From Strix aluco (lineage: Eukaryota > Chordata > Aves > Strigiformes > Strigidae): a stretch of 64,000 nt of DNA. Positions 1-13,200 of this stretch are shown here, in pieces (within the stretch, counting starts at the first letter, position 1; the number at the start of each line of letters is the position of its first letter). The position numbers and the translations under genes are program-made. The notes beneath the pieces are model-generated. The model was not told where the DNA came from. It saw only the letters and a list, made by a program, of their open reading frames with translations, and searched no databases. The DNA is taken from the NCBI RefSeq assembly GCF_031877795.1, contig NC_133932.1, forward strand, positions 39,818,180-39,882,179, read 5' to 3'.

Positions 1-3000
1 CTCACATTTAGATGAGCTGCTTTCTGGAAGGGAAGGAGAATTGTTTTCTGGTCTTTGTTCTGCTTGTGGCAACTTTTTTAGTGTACAGACATACAGGTTC
101 CTCCATATTTTGAAAAATATTGAGGGTTGATACCATTGAGTCACCCCTTTGCTTACTTTTGGTTGTTCTACTCCTTAATCCATGAAAAATACTTCAATTT
201 TTACAGCTTAGAGTATAAAGGGAGGCTTCAGATGTTCCTCTGGGGTAAGCATAGACTGCTAGAGTACTTGCCTTTGTTGGACCTTTCAGAATATTAGGAA
301 GAAGGTAGCAACCCTCATAGAATGGATTTCTCCACTTGCTTGGAGAAACAGCATGTGTTCCCCTGTAACAAATACTCTTTCACTGCCAGCAGCCGCTGAG
401 GAAAGCAGAGCTCTGCATTTGCACCCTCCCTGCCTTCCTGCAAAGGGCATCAGCATTGCTACCCATGCTGTAGTTTCCTCGCTCAGCTGTACAAGCAGTC
501 TTGTATCAGCTGTCCTCTGCAATGTAAGACTTCCTTGAACCTATTCCTTGCTTTACCTCTGTGGTCTGGTAGGTGCAGGAGTAGCTGCTGTACAAAACTT
601 AAGGACAGGCATTAATAAACATATGAGGTGTGCTTTCCTTCTCGGGGGAGGAACTTGCTCCGATGAGAACTTCAGACGTGCTTGGGCAGTTTTTAGAAAG
701 AACAGCTGTAAATGCCGGAACACTTCCTGGCATCTTCTTCGGACAGTATATCATTATCAAGAAGGGAAAAATAACAGTTGGCGTAGGCAGTACAGGGACA
801 AACCATTAATGTCACTGCACAACTGTCTCAATAGAGGCCCGGTCTCACCTGACAATGCTGTGGAACCCACAAGATAGATCTTCTTGAGTCATTCCCAAAA
901 GAAACATATGCCAGTATGTACGTATCATATGCTTACAAGGTCAAAGTGGAGCATTAAGCATTGCTGGGGAAGGGAGGAAAAGGAGGAAAAAGGAGAACAT
1001 TCGTATTCCAACAATTGCTCTCCAAGCTAGAGTAAGGCCAAAGAAACGTTATTCTTCAGTGTACCAAGAGACATGGAAAAACACTTCAGAATTTGTTGCA
1101 TTGTGTTTGTGGAAGCTTTAGGAACAGCTAAATGGAGGCACAGATGCCTTCTGTTCCAAATAATACGCAGTAGCCACTCCCTTGAAAAGCACAGGACACA
1201 TGCAGCGACTGCCATTAAATGAAAAACAGTGGTTGGACTTCAGGCTGAATGAACAAGTTGTAAGTAGGTTTCATGTTAACTGCTTGCAGTGTGTATCTCC
1301 TACAGGTACATAATACAGAAGAGACTGTGCCCTTTAGATGTGCATCACAGGAGTGGCACTTGTATGTGGTATATGCCTTACTGCATGTATACGTTTTTCT
1401 TTATAGTGTGTGCGTGCTGTACTCGTTTATTACGATGAGTGTCAAACATAAACAGGGCTGGAAACTTCTCTTTGATTGCCTAGCCTTTTCCATGTGAAAC
1501 CTTACTTTTATGAGTTTATAGGTTTGCTAAGGCTTGAGTGTTTCAGAGAAAATTTCTGTCTCAGGTTCATTTTGGGGTGAGAGAGGACAGAGGGGAAAGA
1601 ATATTAGCTAGAACAAACCAAGTCATATCTGGAAATCAGTCTTGCAGAAGATACAGAATATCTCCCCCTGTATTTTGGCAACCTCTCTTTTAAAAGATGA
1701 TGACATCTTACGCCTTGGAACCCTGCATTTCTTATTTGGGGGAAGACAATGCTTCCATGTCAAGAATGTGCATTTCGTTCAACTTATGAAAAGCAGCCCC
1801 AAGTGTAACCCAGTCCTGTTAGCCTTTGTGAGGGGGAAAAAAAAAGTCATTGTCTATGCTCTATTAAGATTTACTAGTGCTTTAAATTCTCGAAAGTTTT
1901 GTCTTCTTTAAAGTAGATTTGACCTGCAGCTGCCAGTCCAGACTGTATCCTGTCTGGTCTTAGCACTGCAAGTGAGAGCAGGGAGCCTTGCTCCCTTACG
2001 AGTTCAGAAAATGGCAACCTCAGTCAGGTTCGCTGGTTTGGACCAGAGCAAGACGTGTGTCAGTGGGGAGAGTGCGAGTGGGAAAGGGTTGAGGAGTTTG
2101 AAGCAGGAGAGGAAGGTGAGACAAAATGACACTAGGTTAAGAGTGATCACTGGAAACTGAGACTAGATAGTCAAGGATATGAACTTGAGAAATATGGAAA
2201 GAAGAAAGAGAGGAAGGAAGAAAGAGAGGAAGGAAGAAAGAAAGAGAAAAAGGGAGAAAGAGAGAGAGTAAAAGAGAGGCAGGTGGGAAGGAAGGAAGGA
2301 AGGAAGGAAGGAAGGAAGGAAGGAAGGAAGGAAGGAAGGAAGGAAGGAAGGAAGGAAGGAAGGAAGGAAGGAAGGAAGGAAGGAAGGAAGGAAGGAAGGA
2401 AGGAAGGAATTGCTGGGGATAGATGATGGAGTTATTGGGGAGGGAAACAATAGCTCAAGTCAGAGGAAAAATAAGAGGGAAGACTGGTGCAAGATGTCAG
2501 AGATTGAGGAATATGAAAGAAGTAACGGATGTGGCAAGCAGCTTTGGATCTAAGAATACTAAGATGGTGAGAAGAAGAAAATTAGGACTTGAGACCCTGC
2601 AGGTTGAGGGATGTGGCGAGTGACTCAGTGGAGGAAAGCAGGCAAGAAGTCTGGAGGTGAAGAATGGAGATGGGTGACCAGAAACTGAGGAAGATCACAT
2701 CCCAATATACACCTCTGCTCTAATTCTTCTGGCTTACCCTGCCACCCTCCCCCTGAGATCACCTCCGAGATCATTCCCAGGATACATGGTGCAGATCATT
2801 CATTGTTCTGCCCCTATCTATACTCCAAGGACATGCACCAATTTCTACAGTTCAAGAAAATACCTACATTTATAGGTGATGGAGAAAGTGTTAGTAGCAA
2901 GGCCAGCCTAGAACAAGCCCTAAGTTTTGCTTCTGGAGTGACGACAGAAAAGAGAACAGTATGTTCCCTCATTTTCCAACAGATTACCTACAATGAGGAA

Positions 3001-3300
3001 AATATGTTTTCGTGGTGCTGGGAAGTAATCATGCTATTTCGAGAGTCAATTTAAAGCTATCCACTAAGGAGAACAAGAAGCATGGGGCGTGATTTTTTGT
3101 TGTGAAGGGATCTTTGGCTGAACCTGTGACGGTCAATAATGACAAATGGCCAGAGGAAGGTGAAATTCCCCAGCACGTTATGAAGTCCTCTCTCAGCAGA
3201 GTCTTGATGTATTGTAGCACTTGCCAGCCAACACATCTTCTTTTGCTCTCTGGCAGCCCTCCGGAGGGGTTTTTTTCCTTGTGTCAATAACACTCAATCG
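1..3300. other. Upstream flank of PDXK, no gene recognised
   Basis: This stretch is AT-rich and has only short open frames in all six frames. None resembles a known protein or shows plausible exon borders. It contains a purine-rich zone ending in a long GGAA microsatellite (annotated separately), and base composition changes sharply to CpG-rich at about 3305. It is probably intergenic or distal promoter DNA. An exon of the neighbouring upstream gene cannot be excluded by eye, but I see none. Confidence 0.6.
2286..2409 (+). repeat. (GGAA)31 microsatellite
   Basis: This is a perfect tandem run of the tetranucleotide GGAA, 124 bases or 31 units, with no interruptions. It follows about 90 bases of imperfect GA-rich sequence (from about 2197), so the + strand is almost pure purine for more than 200 bases. 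The apparent reading frame on the other strand (a repeat of Phe-Leu-Pro-Ser) is an artefact. It lies about 0.9 kb upstream of the CpG island. Long mirror-symmetric purine tracts can form triplex DNA, and GGAA is the ETS-factor core, but any function here is inference. Confidence 0.97.
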
Positions 3301-4043
3301 CACTCACTTCAACACCTGAGGCGAGGGCGGTGCTCGGTCAGCAGAGAGGCAGCGGCGGTGGCCGGTGTGACGTGCGGGGCCGGCCCAAGGCGGCTCCACA
3401 TGCGTGGGGGCTGCGGGTGCCCCGCGCGGTGTTTGGGACGGGACGCGGGGCCCGTGGCGCGGCAGCACAGGCACCTACAGGGCGGCCGTGGCACCCGCGG
3501 GACCGGTGCCGGGGAGGGGTGTGGGGAGCCGGGGCAGGACCTCAGTGGGTGCCGGCGGTCGCAGCGGTAGCGGGGTGAGGGGCACGGCCTTCCCGCTGCG
3601 AAGGGGGTGGGCGAGGGGCGGCGGCGGCACCCCGCCCGCCGCCGGGATGGGGCGGGACGTGGCAGCCCGGCCCGGTCGGCGGCACGAGGGGTTCGCCGGG
3701 CGCGCGCGGGGTGACGCCGGTGACAGCAACGGCCCCCGGCGGGAGCGGCGCGTGCGGCGTGACGGCGGGGCGGAAGCGCGGCGGCGAGACCCACAGTGAG
3801 AGCGCCCGGGGGGGCGGCGGCGGTGGGGAACCGTTAGGTGCCGCCGGTGGGCGCGCGCGCCCCCCCCCGGCCCGGCCCAGCCCCGCCGCGCCGGCTGCCG
3901 CCGCCTGCCCCCTGGGCTGCGCGGGGGGAGGCGGCCATTAGGTGTCCGCGCCGATCGCCTGACGGGCGGCAGCGGGCCCGCGCGCTCCCGCGGGGGGCGT
4001 GTGTGACAGGAGGGGAGGGCGAGCGCGTGACGCCTTCCGCGCT

Positions 4044-4059
4044 CCGCCCCCCCCGCCCC
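4044..4059 (+). promoter_or_regulatory. Tandem GC boxes upstream of the PDXK start codon
   Basis: Two overlapping CCGCCC/CCGCCCC elements sit about 60-70 bases before the ATG. They are Sp1/KLF-type sites typical of TATA-less CpG-island promoters. Assignment is by motif only, and they could lie in the 5' UTR instead of the core promoter. Confidence 0.45.
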
Positions 4060-4116
4060 TCCAGCTCCTGCCGCCAGCACCGCCACCTCGGCCCGGCGCG
4101 GGCGGGCGGCGCAGCC

Positions 4117-4209
4117 ATGGAGCCGGAGCGCGAGTGCCGGGTGCTCTCCATCCAGAGCCACGTCGTCCGCGGCTACGTGGGCAATAAGGCGGCTACCTTT
4201 CCCCTGCAG
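4117..4209 (+). CDS. PDXK: PDXK coding exon 1 (residues 1-31)
   Basis: It runs from the ATG in strong Kozak context to a CAG/GTGAGC donor and ends in phase 0. It encodes the first beta strand and the substrate-binding SIQSH segment, then [17 protein letters not shown]. It lies inside the CpG island. The frame stays open upstream to a TAG at 3835-3837 but has no earlier ATG. Confidence 0.97.
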
Positions 4210-7200
4210 GTGAGCAGGCGCGGGCGGGCCCTCCGCCGCCGCTCGCCCCGCCGCTCCTCCTCTGCGGGGCGGCGAGGGGCGCCGGGCGGGCAGGTGGTGT
4301 GGCGGACAGGGCTGCCCGGCGGGCTCCGGCCGGCGCCTCCTGCCAAGTGGGGGTAAGGTCAGGGGACGGCCCGGAGCAGCCTCTCAAGGGCCGGAGCGCG
4401 GGGCTGGCGATGGGGCCGGGGGGAGCCGGGGGACAGGGACCGTCCCGAGTCTCCGCGCACCCCGCGGCCGGTGCGGCTGCGCCTCCCGCCGGCTCCGCGC
4501 TGCACGGCCCGGCCCGCGGCTCCCGCCAGCGTCATTGAGTCTCGCTGCCAGCTTGAGGCTGTGGTACGGCGAGCGGGCTTGGAAAAAAAGGAGGGGGGGA
4601 GCTGGGAGTGCTTCTGGGTGGGTTTGCTCGGCTTCGTGTTCGGGTGCTCTGCGGGCGGCTGCGGCTGTCGCCGAGGCATGTGCTCCGGCATCGGGCGGGC
4701 GCTCCTGCTCGAGCGTAGCACCGCCGCTGTGGACCCGCGTACACGGCGTGGCCGTGGCCGTCCCGCGGTGGGGAGGGCGCGCTGGGCTGGGCTGGGCGCA
4801 CCGGTGGCCTTGGCCTTGTGCTGGTGCAAAGCTAAGCCCCTCCAGTCCTCCGGCTGGGACTGGGTAAACGCCCCACGCCTCGGTTTCTGAGGATGTGGGG
4901 GAAGCTGTAAGTAGGGTATAAGGAGCACTTAATGACTGTAGAAGGCTGGGCCGGAGAAGCTAGCTTACAGGGCCTGGGGCTTGAGGGTATAATTGGATCT
5001 TGGCCTTCGTGGCTGTCATGTGCTGACTTCAGAGTTGCTTGTTAAGGTTTAGCTGACATTGGGAAAACATTGGTGTGCTTTGGGGCCAGCCTTTGTACAT
5101 CTCACTGTTCTCTCTTGTGAAGTGTCTGTATTGTAAGGGGATAATCTGTGGCCTTACCATCAAGAGCCCTGTGTTCCTTGACACACATGTGGCTGTACAA
5201 AGCTTGCTGTCGAAGAATCTCATTGCCAGAACATAGTGTGTTGTGACATCAGTTGTCTTGGTTCATCCTTAACAAACGATGGTGTAATCTCACTTGACTA
5301 GACAGGAGAGATGGTATACTCTGATAAATGATGCACTCAAGACCAGGCGGGCAACAAGCTAACATCACAGCCCCTTATCACCATCCAATTATAATGTAAC
5401 CAAGTCTCTTGAAAATTCCTATATGGTGAAGGGTGATGTACATAAGAAATCTATGTCTTGTGGGAAAATCTGTGTATGTGGAGACCCATGCTGGAAAGGC
5501 TGTCATGATCTGCAGGCCAGCTGTCCCTCCTTTCCTAACAGAATGATCTCTAAATTGTGCCCCCCCCCCACCTCTCCCAGCTATTTTTGTGGTAGCAGAA
5601 GGGCACACAGTAGTACTTACTCCAGAAATCTCCAGTCTCTTAAACTGTTGTCTTCATTACAATTTTGTGTGAAAGGTTCTCTTTACTCTTCTGTAACTCA
5701 GCCTTTCTGGGGCATATAAGCCTCTGTATGGGTGTCTTGTATGACTTGACAAATTGGTTCCTGTGTCTTTAGTTCCTTGACTATGACGTTATAAAATACC
5801 TCTGTAGTTAAAAAGTCCTGTTGATCTTGTAGCTGGGTTCTGTTTAAGAAGCTATCATACTCACATTCTATAATGTTCCTCGTAACAAGAAGTTGCTGAG
5901 GTGGGGGGAAAGAAGTTAGTTGGGGAACAACTGAACTCCTATCACTACAGGCTGCACTTGAAAATCCTACATAGGCTGTGCTTGCTGGAAAGTTATTTAA
6001 ACTCTGGTTTTGCTAGAATATCAGATGTAGCAAGTTGCCACCAAGTGAAACTTTCCTTCTTTATGTTTTCTTGGAACAAGGAAAGCAATTACAAACCTGA
6101 GTCTCTTTATTGTTTTTATATATAGATAAAAATGAAACCTGATACTAGTCTTGAGGATGGGTGCAAATCTGGCATGCTTTATGTTATTTCCCATTCTGTT
6201 TTTTACTTTGGTCTTCTGAACCAGTAATGGTTAAATGAGGCTTCCTCCTGAGCTCATCAATATTGAGTCTGCAGGGCAAGATGTTTGTAGACAGGCTTGT
6301 GTGTGTGCATGTGAGGTCTGATGGGATGAAATCCTGACAGAACAGTTCAGGAATCTGCATTTGGACAGCAGCATCCAAATAGAAAACCAGACGTGGTTTC
6401 ACCTGCTGTTCGCAGACTTCAGCAAAAACATCAGTCATATTTGAATCAGTTGATCTTTGGTGGAAGTCTGTGACATTATTATTTATTAGCAATAGCCAGC
6501 ATAGCAGTGTGCACAACAGAGAACTCTCTAGTGTCTTTTTTTAACCAGTTGGTTTTGCTTTGTCTGTTACCCTAGGCTTCCGTTACCCTAGAAGTTAAAG
6601 TATTTAAAAAGTATTTTAAAAGTAGGTGTGTGGAAGCACTTTGTGTGTGAAGTATGTGGTAAACGCTTTCTATATAGCAAACACAGCAAAAGAAACTTTG
6701 TATATTAGAGCAGTTACAGTAATGGAAGTAATGTAGCTGAGTGAGAAATGCTAGAACCCTTTATACCACTTCAGGATAAAATACATTTGTTGAAGGAGTT
6801 TGAGATTCTAGATTAACTAATAGGTCTTAGAGAGAACGTACACCTGGATTTTCCAGGTAGCTAAATGCTGGGAAGTGAACTGTCCTCAACTGTGCTTTGA
6901 ATTCTGCCTTGTCAAGAGTTTAAATAGGTTTTACTTGCTTTACTTACTTTACTATCTCTTTAATTCTGAAGGTGGTTCTGAATTATTTTTAAAATAGTCC
7001 TAAGTTATTTCACAATTGTGTAACCTGAGCAGCTTTTGGTATCAGGAAGTGGTTTAGGATTGTCCAGCCTTTTGAGAGAGGAAGAGCAGTAGGGTGTACA
7101 TTAACTTAGGGAGTTGCCACTCTCAGTCACATAAACTTTTAAAACACCAAGGAACATTTCTCCTACTTGACTAAATGTTGTCATAGTTTTTATGATATAA

Positions 7201-10200
7201 AATAAAAATGTATGTTTTCACCATGCCATTCAAGATTACTTTTATGTGTTTTCTTCCTTAGAGGGATCTCTTACTTGTTAATTTTAAATAACATTTTAAC
7301 TTTCCCGCCCCACCTTCTAGGTAGGTAGAATGTGGCAGTAAGTAAAGGGTGCAGTACTGGCAAGCAGGGAGTTACAGTCCTCCTCAAACCACAGAGTGCA
7401 TACACAAGGGCAAGCTCATCTCTGATCAGCAGAGGTACTTAATTCTGAACATCAGGAAAATTTTGGTAGGCAGGCGAATTTAAGATTCATATACTATGTC
7501 CATCATAGTATCAGCTCTTGTGAAATGAGTATTTTGGTTTGTATGTTCAGTCCTTTGGGCCTCTCTGAGTTTCCAAGAAATAGGTTTGAAAGTACAAGGA
7601 AGGGACAGGAGCAAGTCGCACCCAGTTTGACCTGGGCACTGGACATTAGCATTTGGTTGCCACTGGACTAGATTATACTCCTGTCTGCAAGCCAGAAACT
7701 GTTATCTTTGCTTATGTATAGGTAACAATGAGATCCAGAGAGTTTTGTACTTTTTGTTCTTACCTTGTTTGCTAATGCTAATAGAACATGATTATGTAGT
7801 GGGGTTTTTTTTTGGCCACCTAACACTCATAGAATTTGAGAAAATCTTGTCTCTGTTTTAAGTATTTAATTCTTGATTTCCTTTTATATCTGGTTGCCTT
7901 GAAGATGGAGCTAAAAGCATGGACAAATACTATTAATTATTTGTGTCTGGAGAATAAAGTGGTCTGTTCTGAATTGTAGGACACCACCATAAACAGCTTC
8001 TACAATAGAGGAGAAGATAGCATTTTGAAATCTGTTCAGTGATTTTTCTTCTCCCCTCCAACCCCCCTTGCCAAATGGAAATAGTTGTCTGCTCAGGTAT
8101 TAGAAGGGCAGATGATTCTCATTCTGAGACTAGTCCTCAGTGATTCTCTTCTGCAAAAGAAACAGTAAGTCTACATTTTTAGCTCCTTCTTAATTGTAAA
8201 AAAGATGGGAAAACAACTTTGGTTAGCACAGATGGTAATTTCTTTGGTATTTAAGGATAGTCTTGAACTGCACTGTTCGGCCAAGGGTATACTTTGCTTT
8301 CATATGCTGAGTATCAAAACCAGTATCAACCTATCTTTAATTATTATCTGCTGCCCTAGCAAAAAAGTTTAAGGCTTTTTTTTCTTTCTTTTGTTGAATA
8401 ATGTAATCAAATGGATTAAGTATTGTACAGAAAGAGAGGAAGATAAAGAGTATCTCTCATTTAAGATGTTACTTTTTTCAAAATCTACTTCTTTTGTGTT
8501 AATTATACAAGTCAGAAGAAGGATGAATCAGTCAAAAGGCTTTACAGAATAACAGTAAGAAATGTTCCTACTGGCTAGCCCTTACTTTTGTTACAGATCA
8601 AAGGCTGAAAAAGCCTGACCCTTAAACAAAAAATACATTCTTTTGTCTTTGTATTTATTTGCTCTTTGTAACATCCAAACATTGTCTTAAATTACATATC
8701 TGAGACAAGAATTGTGGCTCTAGGTTCATACTTCAAATGAAGCTTGTGGAAGCCTGGTTTTCTTCCTTGCCTCTGTTTTTGTTCTTGTAAGAAAGGTAAA
8801 CAAAGGGCAGATGAATTTAAAAAAAACAAACTCACGACCCCTCTGGGAAGGCTTATTCATAGCTATGTAAACAACATTTTCTTATTATGTGGATGTCAGT
8901 ATATGTCGTTGCAAAAGTCTGGTGAAGCAAGGTGAAGTCGTGAAAAAGGCCTGTAATCCAAAAGGTCCTAACAAGGTACTTCCCTACCTGGCAATCTGAA
9001 TTTCTAGGGAAAGGCTTTACCAGAACTTTCTAGAAGTGCTCATCCAGATTAACCACCTAAGAAGAAAGGATCACTCTGGCTCTCTAGGAGCTCAGATGTA
9101 CTGTGAGAACTTTGAACTTCTGAGAAGATTGTAGGGGATAGACTTCTGACCTGGATAGTAAGCTGGAAGGGGAGGAGAGTGGGACAGGACTGAGAGAGGA
9201 CAAGAAAGTGGAATATTCCTCAAAAGACAAAAAGATGGTGTGTGTGTCACTCTTCCAGCTCTTAACATTGCTTGAAGACAGACTGGACTGAGGCAAAGAA
9301 CTGGGAATGATACTGGGGTGTCGCTTCTACTGAACAGTAGTAGTTTATGTTTGTGTAGAACTGTAAACTGAGAGATCCTAGATTTCTTTACAAACTTTAT
9401 ACAGAAATCTTTTCAACTACTAATACAAAATAATCAATTTGAAAAATTAGAGTAATTTCAACCTGCCTAAAAGAAGTGCAGCTAGGACTGCTGATGTGCT
9501 ATGGACTCTAAATGACAGGAATGAGCAGAGACTCTAACAGTGTGGGGCTGTCTGAACCATCATCATCTGAGGTTGAGTCGTAGTATCCATAACTATTCCT
9601 ACAAGTCATGTAATTGTGGCAACTTGTTAAATAACCTTTTGTCCTGAAAATACAGTCATGAAAATACAGAAATGCTGAGGGATGTTCCCACAGGCTGATT
9701 GTATATTACAGTTGAAAAGCTGAAAAAAAATTTTAAGATGCATTAAAATTTATTTTGCGGTATGTGTATGGGGCCAGTTGACCAGTTGGCATTTTAAACT
9801 TTTTAAAAAGATGATGATAAATATTTACAGTGATTATTATTACAATTTGCTAACTTTTTCATAGTACATTGCAAAAATTGGAACTATACAGAGGCATAGG
9901 CAGATATTTGACATAAAAGTTACACTGGAATGTGTGCTGTAGTGAAGAAATAGTAGGGTTTTTTTTTAACATAAAATGTAATCTTTTCATCTAACACAAC
10001 ACAGCAAAGTGGAGAGATTAAGGAGGATCCCATTTGGTGTCTACAAGTATGTGCAAGTATTTGACTTCAGAGCAAGCAAAACTGCCTTACCTGATTCACC
10101 CACTTTCTTTGGGAAAAAAAAAAATTGAGTTGTCAAGAAATTGCAAATCTTATTAAAGGACTGGAAAACCTTGCCTAAAGGTAGATTTGCACTGTTTGTG

Positions 10201-13200
10201 TGGAGAATATTATGTACTCAGAGACTCAGTAGCAAGTGTTTACTTGCTTAAGGCATTTTTTTGTTAGGAAATGACCTTAGGTTTTTTTAAGTTTTAGATT
10301 TTTTTGGTTTTGAATTCTTGCAGTGTTATGTCTTATTTCTGCTCCAAATGAAACATTTGAGAGAATATTTTTTTCATGTATAAACAAGGACAGTTAACAG
10401 AGTCAATAGCGGTCACATTTCTGAAAAAAATGAGCTTCAGGTTAGTTAATTTCATATATATATATTAAAATGTACTGAAATGTATTAAAAATAAAAAATG
10501 TAATTTGAAATAATAAAAAGAAACTTTAATTATATATATGAGGACGGTACGAAGGTACATCCAGGAAAAATAGGTGACATACAAAGCTACTGATACTTCT
10601 CTAAAATCTCCCTTTTAGCAAAGTGCTGTATCTTACTTTTCATTTTTTTCTATTTATATCCAAAAATGATGGTCACCTTTCCTTGAAGAACATATTTAGT
10701 CATTTTACATAAGGGATACAGCAATCCATGGCTGACTGAACACATGCCAGGCAGGTATTTTTAGCCTCTTTAGGCTGAAAAGATGCAAGTGGAAGTTCCA
10801 CTTCAGTTGCTTGTGTTGTGTGGAAAACAGGCTTGAGTTGGTGAAGCAAGGTTAATGTGAGGAGTTGGACATTAGTCCTGGTACATAAAATGTCCATTCT
10901 TCTGAAATTACTATGTGTGATGGAGTGTACAGCTGTATAGTAATCAACAGAGGGAAAAAAAAAAAATAATGATGAACATAATGTTTGAAACATGCCAAGA
11001 AAATCCGTGTTGATAGATATTATGTGCCCCAACAGAAGCCAGACTAGTTCATCATCTCGTGGCTTGGCAGCAGTGGGGTAACTTGTCATAGCAAAAAAAT
11101 ATTACTATGCTGAATTATCTGAATTTTTTCAAGTCTTTGTTAAGGACTCGTATTTGCTGGTGCTAATTTATCTGTGACACCTCTGAGCTCCAGGTCCCTT
11201 AACATCCAGAACAGTTATCCAGAGAAGGAGAGAGAACTGTGATATCAAAATCTTTATGTGGTTCATTTAAAAAAAAAACCAACCAACCAAACAAGCAAAT
11301 CTCACTTCACCTTCTGTTCTTCTATGTAAGTTTTAAGCATATGGACTAGTTTGGGCTGACTAGAAATCCTTCCATGGTGATTTAACTTTGCTCTCTTGGG
11401 AATACAAAGCACCTCTTGTCAGAGGGATGTGTGGGATTGAGGAGGTGCTAGAGCACATACTGGAAAATAGTAAGTCTCTCCCCTGTGGCAAAGGAAAAGC
11501 TGGAGAGCCGCTTCCTGATCTGTAGGTGCAGTGGTTTCCAAAAGCAGAAGTAAATAGTTTTCCTGACTAGCAGAATCTTTCCAGTCTGATCACAACTGTT
11601 CCCCTTCTCCCCACTGCAGGGTCCAGTCATGTTTTACCTCTCGGAGGAGGATCTGTGTGGAAATCTCAAGCAAGCATGACACAGCTATCAGTGACATTAA
11701 TAAGCTGAAGGGAGGAATCCATGGCAATCTTCAAGAATAACATTCATTAGGTCATCATACTTGAAACTCTCAAAGAAGTTGGTCTGTCCCACAATATCAG
11801 AATAAGGCAACATTTTTTTCTCTTAATTCACTTGGCAGATTGCTAGCCAATAAAGCCAAGTGTGTTTTCTTTTATACTCCCCTTAATAGTTCTCGATTTA
11901 TTGTTAAGACTGAATTATTTGTCTTCTTCTTGAATTTTACTGTGTTTGTTCATAGCTCCTGTACATGGTAATTCTGTCCCCATCTTCTGGAAGAGGAAAG
12001 AAAAAGAAAATAATAACAAAAAAGTATTGGCTAAATTATCAAAATTTGATACTGTTTTTGCAGAATTATATGCTGGAGTTTATGGTGATGTATTTAGTAA
12101 AGTTTGGCCTAAATCTAATAAAATATATAGGTATTTTTTTTAAAATCTGTGTATCTTCATGTATTTTACGGCATTTATTTTGTGTGATAAGTACTACTGA
12201 ACAAGTTTAGGCTGGAGGAAGGCTCTTTTTCCATCCATCCTTCCATCCATCTCTTCAGTGTGGTTACTCTCACTTTCTTGGCGGAGTACAGCCCCTGTCT
12301 CATAGGGCTGGGTACCACATTATCTGTGGAAACCATCAAGACACTCTGAGCAGCTAACAAAAATGGAAAATAATGTTTAAAAAATGGTTAAAACTGAGGC
12401 CAGCAAGGATAGTATTTCCTGCAGCACATTAATTATTTATTGTTGCTGTCTCTGGACCAGGACAAGGTACAATCTGTGTCACAGCTCATTCCTTTTGTAG
12501 TCAAATATTGTCGGTAGCTTTATACTGGGGATGGTCATTTCTGTTCTCACTATAGTTAGTGGAAGTAACATTGTGCCTCTGCTCATTCATACAACAACCA
12601 AACAAATATATGGCAACTTAGTGTTTAAACTTGAGAGGTTTTATATTGTCACCTATCCTCTAGGATATAGATTCACAATCTGCATGTTTCAGTAGCAAAG
12701 CCAGATTGAGAAACTCCTGCTCTTTCTTTACCACCACCAGCTGGTTCGTCCGCCTGCACTATTTTGCTGTCCACTTCTTCAAGGAAAGTCATTTTGTCAG
12801 GCCATGTGGTGAACTGCTCAGAGAAGCCATCCAGGTTATAAATAACTTGAGAAAGAGGGAAGAGACGAAAATGTTTATTTATCTTGTGAGTCAGTTTCCA
12901 GATCCAGTTCCCTGTGCAGCCCCACAGACAGCTCTTTTGGCATAACTGAGGTGCCAGAGCAGGAGCAAGCCCCAGGCTTCTGCACCTGGCATCTGCTGAG
13001 GGAAACATTCCTCAAAGTACACTCTTATCGAAAACATCTGCTTGTTCTGAAGGAATTAGTGAGACATTTAACTGTTCTCTGGAAGCTTCATTCTTTCCCT
13101 GTGGTGGCCTTGGTGTGATCTTTACATAACGTGACCCCTCTTTCAGGGAGTTGTTTCTGTTCCATTTTTACAAACATCTGTTATCTTGCAGTTTAACATC

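Larger units (their letters stand above)
3305..4870 (+). promoter_or_regulatory. PDXK: CpG-island promoter of PDXK
   Basis: A sharp jump to very GC- and CpG-dense sequence begins at about 3305 and fades after about 4870. It encloses PDXK coding exon 1. No TATA box is evident, as is usual for a housekeeping CpG-island promoter. Visible candidate sites are a double GC box (Sp/KLF type) at 4044-4059, a MYB-type AACCGTTA at 3829-3836 and a YY1-like GCGGCCATTA at 3931-3940. These are motif matches only. The transcription start cannot be fixed from sequence, but it probably lies within a few hundred bases upstream of 4117. Confidence 0.88.

Noticed and set aside
2163..2450. 95-codon minus-strand frame rich in Phe-Leu-Pro-Ser repeats
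   Set aside because: It is a translation of the GGAA microsatellite complement and not a gene.
3838..4116. Possible 93-residue N-terminal extension of PDXK
   Set aside because: The frame is open from after TAG 3835-3837, but its first codon is GTG and there is no ATG before 4117. The extension is low-complexity, whereas 4117 has a strong Kozak context and matches the family start.
3475..4161. A 228-codon minus-strand open frame across the CpG island, with other long frames nearby
   Set aside because: GC-rich, Arg/Pro/Ala-rich composition with few stop codons is expected by chance in CpG islands. It has no family motif and overlaps PDXK exon 1 and its promoter.
7490..7514. Short palindrome ATACTATG/CATAGTAT
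   Set aside because: An 8-bp AT-rich dyad is expected many times by chance in 64 kb.
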